Position numbers and translations under genes: made by a program
In this document: one piece after another, positions 12,773-26,622 of the stretch
Layout: each line of letters opens with the position of its first letter
Position numbering within the stretch: position 1 is the first letter of the stretch
DNA from: Varroa destructor
Taxonomy: Eukaryota > Arthropoda > Arachnida > Mesostigmata > Varroidae
DNA length: 64,000 nucleotides
Assembly: GCF_002443255.2 (NCBI RefSeq)
Contig: NW_019211454.1
Span: forward strand, 4,745,858 to 4,809,857
Reading direction: 5' to 3'
Notes under the pieces: model-generated
Database searches by the model: none
What the model saw: only the letters and a program-made list of their open reading frames with translations
What the model was told of the DNA's origin: nothing

Positions 12773-14820
12773 CAATAGGAACCCAGTTACTCTTCTCTCT
12801 ACTGAGTGTAAGCAGTCACACTGGGTTATCTGTCATTTGAAAGTGTCAGCGGCTGAAACTTTTTCAAAGCTCTGGTTGTATTCGTGTAGCGGCAAATTAA
12901 CTAATATGAGAACTACAGAGTACTCAAGTCGACAACGTCTTTTTGAGATAAAGGATAAGGTATTGCCATACGCTTTTTGAAAAAGTTTTTACTGCTCGAT
13001 TTGTAAGTTTGTAATAAATGTCTATCTACTTTCTCGCTTCGTCGGCCAGAAGTAAAAGGGCTTACGTAATTGAAAATTAAAGAAGTATAGTTTTGGGGAG
13101 CGGACGTTGCGGGGGGCGGTGGCTGTGTTACTTCATGGATGAAGCTGACTGGCTGAGCTTGCTTGTCGTAACAGGACTTATCGTTCTTCTTTCGGGCCTG
13201 ACTGACTCTTAGTAACCGGCTTGACGATTTAGAAGAGGCAGATCTACTGCGGCCATTCTATGGGGATTCTAGAGATCTAGATACAAACAGAGAGCAGGGT
13301 TGACTGGGAGCTGCTCGCTACCGTTAGAAATAAGGAAACGATTTACGTAAGCGATTTGGCGAATACGTTCAGTGGAATCATGTTGACCAAGCGGCTCAAC
13401 GACAAAGCATTATTTTTCGTTTGGGGAGCTTCGGGTTTCGCTATATCTAGTACGAGTTGTTTCTGCCTATTAGAAAGTGTATAGTATCAGAGGGTGCTGC
13501 CTGAAGCAATAAAAACGGTAGGGATTTTTTTTTTTTCGCTAAGTTTCGTGAGTATGCGGTTGCTGTACTGTTGTACATAGTAACAATTAAAATTCGTTTG
13601 GGCGCAATCGGAAATTAACCTTCCGCAACTTCAGGTTCACTTTGAAAACAAATAATTGTACTCCAAGCATTGTAACTATGACTTAAACTGAGCTAAGCAA
13701 GTTGATCAGATTTCGAAAAAAGCAAGATCATTGTCTCAGTTTTTTTTGGCCATTTTGGTCAGCATTTAATAACACTAACTTCTAAACGCCGCCATTAGAT
13801 CGACCCGAAAATTCGTGATTTCACTAGAAACTGATTTATATTTTCTATGCATGTCAGACTATTTATGACCAAACAAAACATTACTATAGAGGCTGATTGT
13901 TAGAAATCGGGGTAGGGAGCTCAAGCGGATATCCGGAGACTCGCGCTTCACCTTCAGGCGCCGTCACCCCATCGATGACAATCGAGGAGAAATTTAAGTA
14001 CACAAATAACAAGGCTATGCGGCCTGCTGTACGCCAAGACACGGCTACCATAACGCGTTAGCGAGTAACGTTTACGTCTCGTAGAGGCGTCGACTCTCTT
14101 ATGGGTTTTTCCGATTCCGTTTTCCTATATGTTTGGTAGTCATCGTTCTATGACAGCAGAGAAATGCTGAAATGAGCTACGCCTGTTTACACGTATGGAT
14201 GTTGTACTCACAAACGGTGACCTTTCTTCCGTGATCATGTATATGCGTACATGATATTGGCTTACTGGTTAGTTTTAGGTAGGTGTAAAAAGGTTAAAAC
14301 ATTTTTTTTATTTCACCAACTAAAGAAGCAAAGTTTTTACGGCCAATATGATTTTCATGCGAGCAGAATGTTAAGATCCGAAGACTGATTGCATCGAAGC
14401 ACTTAGCAGAAAATTGATCAGAGCAGAAACAAGCACGATTGATCACTGGAGACCCGGTCGTATTGATTAACCTTGCTACAGGAAGCTTCGAGGCCTTCCG
14501 CCAAACTTGAATGTGAATCGCATAATGCCGTGACACCACCTTCATAAGCATATGCTGCATAAAAACAAGGCCACATTCCTGGTGAACTTGGGTTGTCAAT
14601 ACGAAAGTAGGCCGCATGCATAAGTTAAGGTAAGTTGGGGGACATAATAATAGTAAGCACAGTTATTTGTTAATTTCGCCAAACTTTTTTGTGACAACTT
14701 TCATTATATAAACAGGCGACTGCATATTTAATCCAGGGACAATACAAGCGGTACTGACTGTGGTGTGAACTTTTTCCACTGGCCACTATTTTCGTGCTTA
14801 CTTTTGCCCTCGTCTCGGAT

Positions 14821-14852
14821 TCAATCAATCAGTCAATCAATCAATCAATCAA
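14821..14852. repeat. (TCAA)n tetranucleotide repeat
   Basis: About eight units of tcaa with one tcag-type interruption near the left end. Confidence 0.9.
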
Positions 14853-17800
14853 TGATATGTCAGATGCGTCGATCTATGCGAAAGCGATCTGCTTATTTAT
14901 ATCGATAACCATAATCCACATAGATGGTCGGCTCCGGGTTCGTTGAGTCTGTCGAAAATCGCCGATCTTAGTTTCACATACCGGCTCGTATCTGTAAAGC
15001 TGCAGCATATTTCGTGTATATTTCTATCAAGAGTCGCGGAAGACAAAGGTCGCCTATAACTGAAATCTTGACGCTCTTCATCGCTGCCATCGATGGTTTT
15101 TATTATTTCACCGGTGGGATTTTTCTCGTAAAGGCGAAATGTTTTCAGCGTTAATACTACTCCTAATGCTTGTGACACACGTGAGGGCCTACGAATAGAG
15201 TTCATTACGAATAGAAAAAGGGTGGGAATATTTTTCACGAGGTAAATGTAGCAGGACGATAAGCCACAATTGGAGACCTAATCTAATAAGTTGAAAAAAT
15301 GACTGATTGTCTCAAATTGGTATCGAACCCGATATTCGGAAATTGTGCGCCTGAAACAGTTAGGAAATCGTTCTTTACTATACTCATAAACGTATACACA
15401 TCGCTAAATAAACGTGCCTCACTGCCGCATCGATCGGTAAAGCCTTTATCAACTCCGGCCATACTTCCGACAGAGAAACAGACGGACTGATACACGCAAA
15501 CTGGAAAATTGAAATAGTTATTCATAGAACGTTCTGTGGCCCTAGTTGATACCGCGTTGAAGTGAGCTCTAGTGAGAAACATTTGCTTATTTAGTGACAG
15601 GAGTCGTATCGAAGAGGAGTTGCTCCTTTGATTCTTCTAACGAACCAGAAATATCCGCTAATTTATTCGCGCGTTCGGTCTGGCAGACTGGCAGCTTAGC
15701 TTTCCGTCGACTGGGTGCAACCTGTGTCTGCTCGCCTACCGACCCGCTGTCGTCGCCGATATCATTACTAATGCAGGAAATCGAGGTGCGCAGAGAAAAC
15801 GGCATAGTAAAGAAATTCTAGAAGCATTAACTGTTGCTACGAGCGATAGAAAATGAGTTTACCATAGCTGGCATTTAACCTGCTAATTTAAGTTACAAAA
15901 AGTTACGCCAACCAAACGTTGGAGTATAGGTCATCTATCTTCACTACTATCAAGGATGCGACAGGTGCTTTGTATCCGTAGGTTTCTTAATGCTGCAGTT
16001 TGTTTGGCCTTGCTAAGGCCTCCCTTCGTCACTTTGAACCGAGACATATTCCTTAACTCGATTTTTTTCTCGTGGTAATTAAACCGTACCAAAAAATATC
16101 ACATGTTCTTTATGAGGTCATTGACTTGTCAACTCACATGGCTGAGAATAAGAGTGCGTTGTGTGTCGATATCCCGCAATGAAATTTTAATGATCCAATC
16201 AATTATATCAGTAATCCATTGTCAATGTTACTATCAATGTTACCCTCTAAAGTTTTTCGTTCTACCACAAGTTTGTTTCGGGAAGTTGCGTAAGTACAAA
16301 GCGAACTTTACGAACAACGTCAAATTATGATTAATGAAAACCTGATCGAATTTGCTATTTTTGTGGAATCGTTCTCCAGCGCTTAACTTAAACGTTATTT
16401 GGAAGGAAACGACTTAGTTTTACATAAGTTGATATCGCTGACCGTAAAAGAACTTCCAAACGTTAGTAATGAATCGATAGCTAGCCATTCTGAAATTCAA
16501 CCCTTAGCTAGGGCAAAATTTTACTAAGCTATTACAAATAGTTTTTCTATATGCAAAAAACAACCATATTCTACGTTTCTCAGTTTTAGCTGCCAGGGTC
16601 TTCAAGGGAGTACAACATATGAATGGTTGTCGGCAGGCCCATGTAGGGAAAACCATCTTGCCAAATGACGTTCCAGTATCAAAGCAGACATTCTACCTAG
16701 CGGTTTCCTACGACATCCATGTTATTCGTTAGATCTGTGCATTTATAGGTATATGGCCTAATTGCGTTCTGTTGAGTAAACCGTTGCACTATATAATACA
16801 GAAAGTGGAAAAAAAGCGTCAACGACCGAATGTTACTGGATACAAATTCACGAGAGAACTACCTATAATTATACGTACGTGTACAGCAGATATGTTTCGA
16901 AGGCGTGCATAACGCCAATGCCACTTGATTAGAGAAAGAAACTGGACATCTAAACGACCCGGGTTAAGCTTACAGTGGTGGCAATCGTCGGGGGAAACGT
17001 CAAGTAGTAGGCTGTCGCCGTCATTCCACTGAACAATGTGCAAAAATCCCATAGACGACACTTATTATATCTAGTGAGGATGCTTTCTGCCGCTCCACCA
17101 TCGATCAGCCGTCGGCGTATTTGGACAAGTTGATTTTTCTGGGCATCCTGTTCATAGAAATATGGCATTTGAGGCTTTTGGCCGTATTAGGTAGCCAGGT
17201 CAGACCCTGGCAGGGCAAGCCAATGCGGAGTAGTTTTCCCGCTATTGTTCCGCTAGTCACAACAGCTCAGCCAGGTGGCTAAGCAAATATATGCGCCTAA
17301 ATGTAATCACAATGGTATATCCGTGACGTACAACTATAGGAAAGTCTAGCGAGGTCATTCAGTCAAATTATAATATATTAACTATGCACCTCAGCCCCTA
17401 TTCGATCGAATTGACATCGAGTTGCGGCACTCGTCACCTGTTGCTCGTTGCCGGCATATCAAAGCTTGCCTTATCTTGTAATGTTTCTATAGGTGAGCAT
17501 TTTTATGCCAATTCATGAATATACCGCCATCGTTGTTTCAGCAAACGTATGCTGTGCTAAATCCTTCCAAGTGTTGACAGGCCAGCGCTCAGATCGTGGA
17601 AAGGAGGAAGTAGTCCCTATGTTTTTCTACAAAAATACACCATCAGTACCATGATGATAATGATGACATTGTGCTCCCGAGACTTTTTTGCCTTGACATC
17701 GTCGGGCCGTCTTCAACGAAATCGATACGTCTGCTCCGAAGCGGCGGATTGAGACGGAATGCGCCCATTATTTGATATTGATCTGCGTACTTTGACAGGA

Positions 17801-20800
17801 TAGGGGAGGCGGCATAGGTTTGCTCCCAGCGGCATTTGTTTTACGCCGGGGCTGGAAACGTGCCTTTTGGGGTTGTACTTTGGAGATATAGCCATAGGAG
17901 AACCTAGTTGCCGTTATAAAGACTATCAGAAGAAGCGATATGCCTAAATAGCTGTTGTTCTCTATGGTAGAAGCAACCGATGCCATTTCGGATACTCCGA
18001 GCAGATTTGTAGCAGTGAAAATAATTGAAGGAGGAATCAAATCAACGCGATTCGGAGCTTCTTTGTCTCTTTGAAAGAAGACCAAGAGGGGCGAGCATTC
18101 AGGTGATACCGAAACTCCCATTATTAAATAAAGATCTCTATATCTAAATGAGTATTCGATTAAACATTGTGTTAACAGGGAAAAATGTCAAGGCGCTCTC
18201 ATTCGGAGAGTTTTCGATAAATTAGCGTGTATACCATTGTAGCCGTTTGGGTGCTAGTCTATTTGTAGCTAAGCAGTCCTCCCAGATGCTGAAACATCTT
18301 AGGTTCACTCAGTGATTCATTGACAAAAGTGTTCATTCCGATACCAATATTTTTATTAGAAACACCAGTTATTCGAACGTGGCTAGAAGAATTTGTAGCT
18401 ATGATCCTTCCTGACGTTAGACGTATCATGCATGTCGGGTGCTTTTCTCCGTCATAATTCAGCTGAAGATGAACCTGTAACCGTTACGGACCTTTGCCGC
18501 GCACCTGCGCCAACTGAACTTCTGTAAGATAGAAAAACTCAAGTAAGAAGATGTCGTCGCCACATTTCAATAATCTCGGTGCTCTAGTTCGTGTTTCTGA
18601 CGTTCTGGGTGATCGCTGGGTGTTTGCTTGTTGAATAAATATACGCTGTACCCGATTGTCGGGGCGCGTGACAATGACGTTAGTGCTGACATTTAAATTG
18701 GATCTCCGGACGGCGAATAGATCGAGGGTGTGCTCTTGGGCCTAATTCTAACATTATAACAGCTCGCAGGACAAGGAACCCTCGACTACTTCTCGTACCC
18801 TACTCCCTCCGATAATCTGGTCACCTTTTTGATTGCTATTCGTTGATGTCGTTATGGTGCCGCTGAATTCGATCCGCAAATGAGTGTATTGTGCACGTTC
18901 CGAGTTCGGTCGCTGTCAACGATGTCACGATCCGAAAGCCCTTGCAGGGAAAACATCAATCCAACGCTCGTCTAGCCGTGTATTGTTTTTACCACTATTT
19001 GAAACGTTTAAGATGCCACTGTTTAATTCTGTTTTCAGTAGTGAAATCTTGTTCGATCGTATAGGATGTCGTGTTCCTTCAAACGAAGCCCAACGAGAAA
19101 TTAGCAACGCGAATAACAACGTAACGTAGAACTCAAGTGTGCGTAGGGCATAAACAATGACAAAATTAACTGTTTAATTATGTTTCACTTCTCGTTACAG
19201 TAGTTTTCTGTCACCTGGGCAACGAATCTAGGGCAAAGCAGACGGCTAGCGACTAGATAAGTTGATCAACGTTTCTCAGTGTTGCGTTCATTTCAAGTTA
19301 CAAAAATGGTGGTTGACGCAAATATATGAATGGAGGGGGCCACATAATTGAAACTACCATAACTAATCCTTTGGACTCTATACGACGCACTCGTCTCACT
19401 TTTGCGTTGAGTAACCGCTAGCGAATTCCTGTTCAAATGACGTAGCTTCTTCGGAGTGTCGTCAAATTTATTATATTAAGATTCAAGGTTGTTGTTAACC
19501 GTAATTCGATAAGGGCTTTATCAGTGCTCACAGATAAGGTGTGCTCGATGGATAGATTTAATTTGGAAGGCCCCAATAGAGCGAACGTGATTAGGACGTA
19601 ACCCAGTAAAAAGAGTCCAAGCAAAGTTTTTTGATAGTGTGCAGGCTGATGTCATTAGAGTAGTATTATTTCTACGCAGAACTCCAATGTCTTCAGAGAC
19701 CGGATAGCCAGGCATGGAGGTTGGGAAAGGCAGCGTAGTCCTGTCAAACTTAACTATAGCCGATAAGAGCGTCACACGAAGACACATACTGCTAGCTCAC
19801 GTTCGATAGTCTAGTAAAAATCTATGATCAATATCGATGTATTACAGATTAGTACGATGTTCAACAATGATCGACTGTTGATTAAGCGGGGGAAGATGTA
19901 CTATATAAGATATCCATAGTCGAAATATTTTTACGACGAGATATTTTTTTTTTTTTTTTTTATTTATAAAAAACGAGACGTGCTCAAACATGTCGAATTA
20001 TTTCGCCGTTGCCTCAAGTTTCGAATCAGGGATTGAATGGTGATGAATGGGGTAGCGTCATACGGGTGCTTGTCATGAGACGAACTTGTTCGCCCTAGGT
20101 CTCCCAAGGCAATTCAATTAAACGCGGGGCATTTCAATAGTGTGCAGTGGTGATCAGCGATAGATTTTGCGTGTCTCGTTCTGTTTCGAGTTGTATTAGA
20201 ATGTACATCTAGATAGTACATCTAGTAGAATCTTCGTTTTTAGAGATTGGATTGGGTCCTGTATTTTTGCTTTACACCGTGTAATAGCGCACTGTGTGGC
20301 GAACGCCAGTTGCAGATCCTACCCAGGCCTTTCTGACAATTGATTATGTTGTTAATGCCTCTAGATTCATGAATGATCGTATAACACTATATGCAGATGC
20401 GATTACTTAGTATATGAAAATAATTTTCGGCTGTGCACGAACTACTCGTGTCCGCTGGACTGACAATTACGGAAAATGCCATTTTTGTATGGTCTATTCT
20501 TTGTCCAGGCTCTATTTTAGGGATTAGGTAGCGAAAAAAAAGGCCCTGTTTGCGGCTTTATCATGAGTGCATATACGTGAAACTAATTACACATAAATCA
20601 ATAGAGATGAATCTGTAATTATGTTTAAATGTTCGCCATGTTAGACGGTCTCGGCTTAGAGGCTAAGAATTTCAAACATTTCGGACCCCACCTCACCCCC
20701 ATCCCTTGGTGTTGTTTAACGTGAACTTTTGGCATTCATTATTAATTTTTCGATCAACTAATGGCACTCACAATAGAGATTCTGTGCGATGATGAACTTG

Positions 20801-23800
20801 AAAAATGATTGATGACGTGTTACTTCAGAGTGAACTCTACCGCTGCAAAAGTAACGGAAAGTACGAGGCAGAATGCCGATTGTATCCATATCGTCTATAA
20901 GCGATGGATAATGTCAGCACAAAATCAAAATTTTTTATTAAGTGTATACCACACAAACTGGCAGATATTTACTTTCACTTGATAGGTGTCGCAAGATCTA
21001 GACTTTACAACAGTACAAATATCGGTTTAAAATGCAGTTTTGTTGTATTAAAAATAAACGTGTTAGCACGAGTACGGGGGAGCTTGTATTCCTATCAGCG
21101 AGTTCTACTGGCGGAAGAATTCGGCATAGCAAAACGAGATCAGGCCACGATATTCCTCTACTATTTTCCATTGATGAAGCCTTGATCATAATTAAATCTT
21201 TATCCTGTCTGCGGCTTAAGCAGGCGGGTGTGATATGGCATGCTTTTATCTATTAGGCCACGCCTCGCCCCCGGATTTGCTTCCTCTATGATAGCATTTA
21301 ACTATTCAGACTATCAACTATTTTATTAGCCATCACTTACCATTCTCCTACCCCCCCCCCCCTATTCTTATCCGTTTTTTGTCGTTGCTTTGCCTTCTTC
21401 ACCGACGTGTGTTAGCAACAAAATGTCTGAACAACGTGTCGCTTAGACAGACGTTTTCATCCTTGGCGTAATGTTTTCTTAGCCTTCAGCAAACGCTTTC
21501 CCGCGCCCGCCCCTAGACGCTCACCATTGTCGTAAGAATCGCCTCTCGTACCCATCATTTTATCTATTTACCCACAATCTAATAATGCATCATTAGCACC
21601 AGTGGCAGCAACAGGAACAGCGTGTCTAGTAAACGCTGTAACAAGATGTGTCTTTTTTTGCCCCGATTGGAACAGAAAGATGCGCGAGAAGGTGGTTCTA
21701 CCGTTGTTCGCTAGTGTTTGTGTCACGTTGACGCGCTAAACAACGCCTCTAGATCGCCATTTCTTAACGACAAGCTACCGCAAGAAAACTACTAATAATA
21801 ACGAATGGCTGTTTTATAGTTCATGAGCGCATCGCGGCGTTAAACCCTGGTTTCTCTTGTAGAAAGTCAAAATGCGGCTGTTGAAAACCTACTTCTGTCC
21901 TCTTCCGACTCATAAGTAAAGCGGGCTCTTTTTCGAAAAGCAAACTTCTTTTGACAACTTAACAATAAATGGAAAACAGTAAATGTATTATTTACCAATT
22001 AATGTTGAGCGTTTAATGTTGATGAAGTGAATTAACCGAAAACAATTGAAAATTGTGTTTTAAAGGACACTGGGGAAGTTCCCGCGTTGCTTTGTTCCCC
22101 CCACCCCACTCCCTCTACTTTATGTCAATATGGTATATTCGTTTGTCTTATAGTGCTCCATTTATGTTTGGAAGTTCTGGTAAATACCGCCCTGTAAGTA
22201 TGTGATTAATATTTAATTTGAAAGGGAACTTCAATGCAATTACCGGGTCCATTCGAATGGAATGGACCTGTAAAGACGATAGGGGGTAAGGTTCCGTGCT
22301 TTACGTTGTTCGTTTCTATTTTTCAGCAAAATTGTGGAAGTCGATGCGCATTACAGGATTATTTGCCATGTCCCACAAGTCTGCTAGAGAGAATAATTAC
22401 ATAGTATGGAAAAATACAAAAAAGAAATTATCTGCCTATCGATGTAAACCCAAAAGCCATCATTGATGGGTTTGCAGTAGTAGAACCTACGGATGGACCT
22501 TTCCCGATGCGTTAACTGTCACCCTGTGATTATGAGAAACAATACACATCTATGGTTAGGACGGATATCATCATGTGACGTTTTGATGACCTGGCAGGCA
22601 CAAAAATTTAGGTATTCTAATACCAATAAAGCTATACTGAACAAAATCTAAGGGGTTTCTCTACAAGTGCAATATCTGCGTAAAGCTAGCCAGGTCAGGT
22701 CGATTCGGATTAGTGGACGCGAACGTATCCGACAAATATAGCCTGCTGTCAAATTTGCGGCCGTTGCAACATCATTACAAAGTGGCGTCCTGCTGAGACA
22801 AGCAGAGCTCACTGTTTTTTATTGCAGGAAATAAGTCTCATGATCGTTTTTTGGGTTGGTTAATCTCACACGTGATCTATCGATCGAATCATTTCGCTGA
22901 ACTTAACAGTAGAAAAGTTGGGAGTCAGGTTGTATTTATGTCACCGTACGCGAAACATGGAGAACATTGTAGTATGAAATTACGAAAATGAAAAGAATTA
23001 AAGTTTATTAATATCATGAACCGCTATATGATGGGCTTTTTATTGTTACCGTGATCAGAAATGATACATGCTAGCATAGTTGTTGCCCTGTCGAAAGTAT
23101 GGAAAGCATTCTAACGCAAGACGAAGGAAACTTTTTGAAGGAAAAAGCGTTCGTATATTTACTCGTTTGCCTCGTACTACCAATATAGCTTGCTTTTCTT
23201 TTATTTTTCAGCAAATTCACGAAATTTATATGTACTACCTGTATATTATATATGCAATATATTAACTTCCCTTGTTCTACAGTCACCTGTCTTCTATTTA
23301 AGTTTCGTTGATTATTATGTTTAGGTTTGGCTATACTGTTACGAAATAAGCAAATGATTTGGTTTATTACTAGCTATAGATAACGATGGCAATTAGAAGA
23401 ACGTTACATCCTGTATTGATGCCAACTTCTTTTACGGCCTGTCGACTTACTGCTACGCAGTTTACTGTTTCAGTATTCCAATACAATTCGCTATGCAAGA
23501 TACACGTTTTCGTGATGTAACATTTTGCCGAAATAACTGTGATTAGTGCTCCTGTAACCCGTGCAAAATGGCTTGAAATTAAATTGAACTTACCACCCCA
23601 CATATGTAGTTGACTACTTTGTCTGTCAAGAGAAATCGAACTTGTCTATTAACAGGGGCGCAGCGCAACTAAGCAGACACAGCGGTGCATCAATCTCTAG
23701 AATTGATTGTAAAAGGCTATATGCCCCGTCTGCAGGAAGAGGCCTACATGTAGGCTTTCGACCCCTATGCCTACCAATTACACATATGTCGCCTTCATTA

Positions 23801-24817
23801 CGTTCAGTAGAATCTGACCTCATGTAATCCCTTAACTATTCACCTGTTTGTTTCAAATAAGACTAAAAGAATCTCAATTCAGCTATTATTAGCAGCTTTC
23901 CATAGATGTGAACGGGAAATACTAGGCAGAATTTTCCTTTGAACTTCCCGTCCAGTTCGAAAAATTAGATGATACTGTCTTCATTCAGAGACGGGAACGT
24001 TCTCGTTTAAACATGACATTTCACGCACGTACCTTTTCCATAAAGAGAGCATGTTTTTTCCATGCTTTGATATTGGAAAGCCGCCGCCACCGTCATTAAC
24101 AATGATAAATCCCGTGTCTCTTAAAAAGCATTGTGGGTCCGATGCCACCTTTTGGACCGTTGTCTCAATCAATACGCATTTGCCCATTGGCAAATCTGTG
24201 AAATCGGTAAATAATACGTAGCTTTTTACTGTGCTCGATTCAGCACAAGCTTCTATTAATAACACATGTCACTGGCAATTAGCAGAAAACGTTACCACTG
24301 CCTTTCTATCAACTTGCATTGTCATGCAGTGCGACCAACAACATGGTCAATACGATATAGTTGATTCTTTAAGTGTCTGCCTTTAGACATAGCTTTTAGA
24401 CTTCTTTCTCCTATTTGAATACCTCATTACCTGCTCTATACTTTTACTTTGGCTTTATACAGCGGATCAAAGAATGATAACATGGTTAACGCCAGCCGAG
24501 ACACAGTGGTCCTTCTTCATCACTCACTAATGGTCCTGTTACGTAAGTCATGTAACTTTCATTAGACAAGGTAACATAGCTCTACGTTAAGTGTTAGGAC
24601 ACGTGGGACCTTTACCGGCTTTTCGTCGGCCACAGCATCGTAGTAGTCGTGTAACCTTGTCGTACGAAGTTTTTAATAAAGAAAACAGAACTGGGTGCTT
24701 GTATTAAGGTTTTCCAACTAGATCCCAAGGAAATAATGACCATGTTATTTGTGCTACAAATTATCAACCATCGTCGCGGCGTCATCAGACGTAGAGATGA
24801 TCTATTGGTGAAACGGG

Positions 24818-24864
24818 AATGATATCCACGTATCTATACTTTGTGTAGATACGTGGATATCATT
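24818..24864. repeat. near-perfect inverted repeat (hairpin)
   Basis: Bases 24818-24836 are the exact reverse complement of 24846-24864 (19 bp). Pairing extends inward by a T/G wobble and two more pairs to a three-base loop at 24840-24842, giving a 22-bp stem. The loop is too short for a classical microRNA precursor. No similar arm flanks a larger element, so transposon termini are not supported. Confidence 0.85.
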
Positions 24865-26439
24865 GAGAAGCAGTTACTAGATATGATTTATAAGTGACGG
24901 TGTAGTTCTGCAAAAAGTTATTTTTTGTTTAAGCGCCTATCAATGGAGCCTCACAGGGTTTGCATAACTTTATATACAACCTTCTTTCTTATATATAAAA
25001 TTATATATATACCTTAACTTTCTTAGGTTGGTGTTGAGGGGCGTACGATTCACACAGAGCACATACTGATTTTCAAATTCAAAAAACATATGTTTTTGTA
25101 TGATATCCCTATGAGCAAGTTGCGACAAGGAAAATAGTTTCAGATAAACGTGACGTTTCTTTCATTTCGATTATCTTCTCTCTATTGAGACTGTATGAGT
25201 TCTCTAAAGCGTAGCTTACTTTCTGATCTAAAATTTCATCCAATGAAAAAACTCATTGGCATAATTGCGGTTACCAATGCGTACTTGTTTATCATACTAT
25301 TTTGTCTACTTTCGTATGGATGTGACGTTTATCCACATAGAGGAAAGCGTTTACCAGACTGTCCCCTTTTTCTCTCCTGTGCATTTTTGTCGATACGTCG
25401 TCCTCTGTTTGGTATTCTCGTTGTTCGCCGGTTCCCCGTCGGATCATAGTTTCCGTCGCACTCAGACGGCTGCGCCATTTCTCCGTTTGGCCACTGATCA
25501 AATATTCAGACAGTTACGGACAAGTTCCATCAAAGCTTTTCGGCGGGGCTAAAACATACGACTCGTTGCGTATGGGAGCACGTCCGTTTAATGGCAACGT
25601 CGTTTATGGGCGAAAATGTAGATGGATCTACACCGTTGCCACTCCTATCGAGCATGCATATTCGTTCATACAACCATTATACTGTGGACTGTGACACCGT
25701 AGTTGGGCTGCGCTGAGGGTGCGATACTCGTCAATGGCATGGAGAAAATGATGCCCAGCCCCAGGATCGTCTGGATCAGCTTGTTGTGCTACGTCGCATC
25801 GCACGCTGCAGTATCATCGAGGTGTTCTTATCAATTTATTGGTACCTTATTTATCAAGAATTGCAGTGTGCTACGGCTTATCAGATGCAGCTCCTTTGTA
25901 AATTAGAAAGCTTGGGTAAAATCGTAGACAAGATACTCGAAGATCCAGAGGGAGGATCTCAGTTGGTTACAACGCTGAACATCCGTCAGTTCGAAGAAGG
26001 AAGTTTGAAACTCGTGCAACGTATAAGTTAATGAATGTTTTATGTGCATGACTTGTGTTTTGTATGTTCCTGTTGATATCGAATGGAATATGACTTTTCG
26101 AAATGCTAATTTAACGTAAATGGTCGTCCTAGCTGAACACATTTTTACCAACAGAATCTTTTGGTTGCACTAAATAGATATCTGAGTGCGACTTGTTTTT
26201 TTTTTTCTTTAAATAGAGTTTGCCCCACTGGGCTTGAAAAAGAATAAATTGTTAATAATCGAAAAATATACGTTATTATAGTCATCATCTTATATAAAAT
26301 TACTAACGTGTTTTTCCTCTGCTGCAATTCCTGCGGACCTCTATACATAACGCCTGTTCGCCTCCGTGTATGTGCCTGGTGGTTCTCGGGTATTGCTGTT
26401 TGTGTTTCCTTTTGTTTATTATATAATTTTGTATTTCAG

Positions 26440-26622
26440 ATGAGCGTACAGGGCGGTGGGGGCACTGGGCCCTCGAATTCATTGAGCGGCGCTCTGAGCA
26501 GTCTTCCAGGGCTGAGCGCAGGCCACGGCCCGCACGGCCATCCTGGGGGGCAACGACAACAGGGTCCTCACGGAACAATGATGCCCCTCGGACCTGCGCC
26601 GCTCGCCGTTCAGGGAGCTATG
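26440..26622 (+). CDS. tai: tai exon 1 (first recognised coding exon, start codon)
   Basis: The exon opens with ATG directly after a strong acceptor (tttgtatttcag). It encodes 61 residues rich in Gly, Pro, Ser and His, beginning MSVQGGGG. The donor chosen is ATG|gtgcga at 26623, which gives phase 0 to match exon 2. It is a mediocre match, and the alternative gcc|gttcag is worse. Because the ATG sits on the splice border, the 5' UTR must be on an upstream exon. An upstream in-frame coding exon with this Met as an internal residue cannot be excluded. Base composition is much more GC-rich than the flanking introns. Confidence 0.7.

Larger units (their letters stand above)
10501..26439. other. 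long AT-rich stretch upstream of the first recognised coactivator exon
   Basis: There are about 16 kb with no recognised coding exon on the plus strand. It holds microsatellites (CAC, TCAA, poly-T), a 22-bp hairpin at 24818-24864 and many short open frames at chance frequency. It ends in a strong acceptor (ttgtatttcag) immediately before the ATG at 26440, so at least its right part should be an intron whose upstream exon was not located. A good donor-like site taag|gtaagt lies at about 14630 on the plus strand, but no coding frame supports it. Confidence 0.45.

Noticed and set aside
12645..12980. Poly-His open frame (111 codons)
   Set aside because: It is created by a CAC microsatellite. Flanking residues are random-looking, and there is no splice or domain support.
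14294..17168. Series of minus-strand open frames of 70-113 codons (14.3-17.2 kb) that read like protein
   Set aside because: Phases and splice sites could not be joined into a gene. With this base composition, over a dozen frames of this length are expected by chance in 64 kb.
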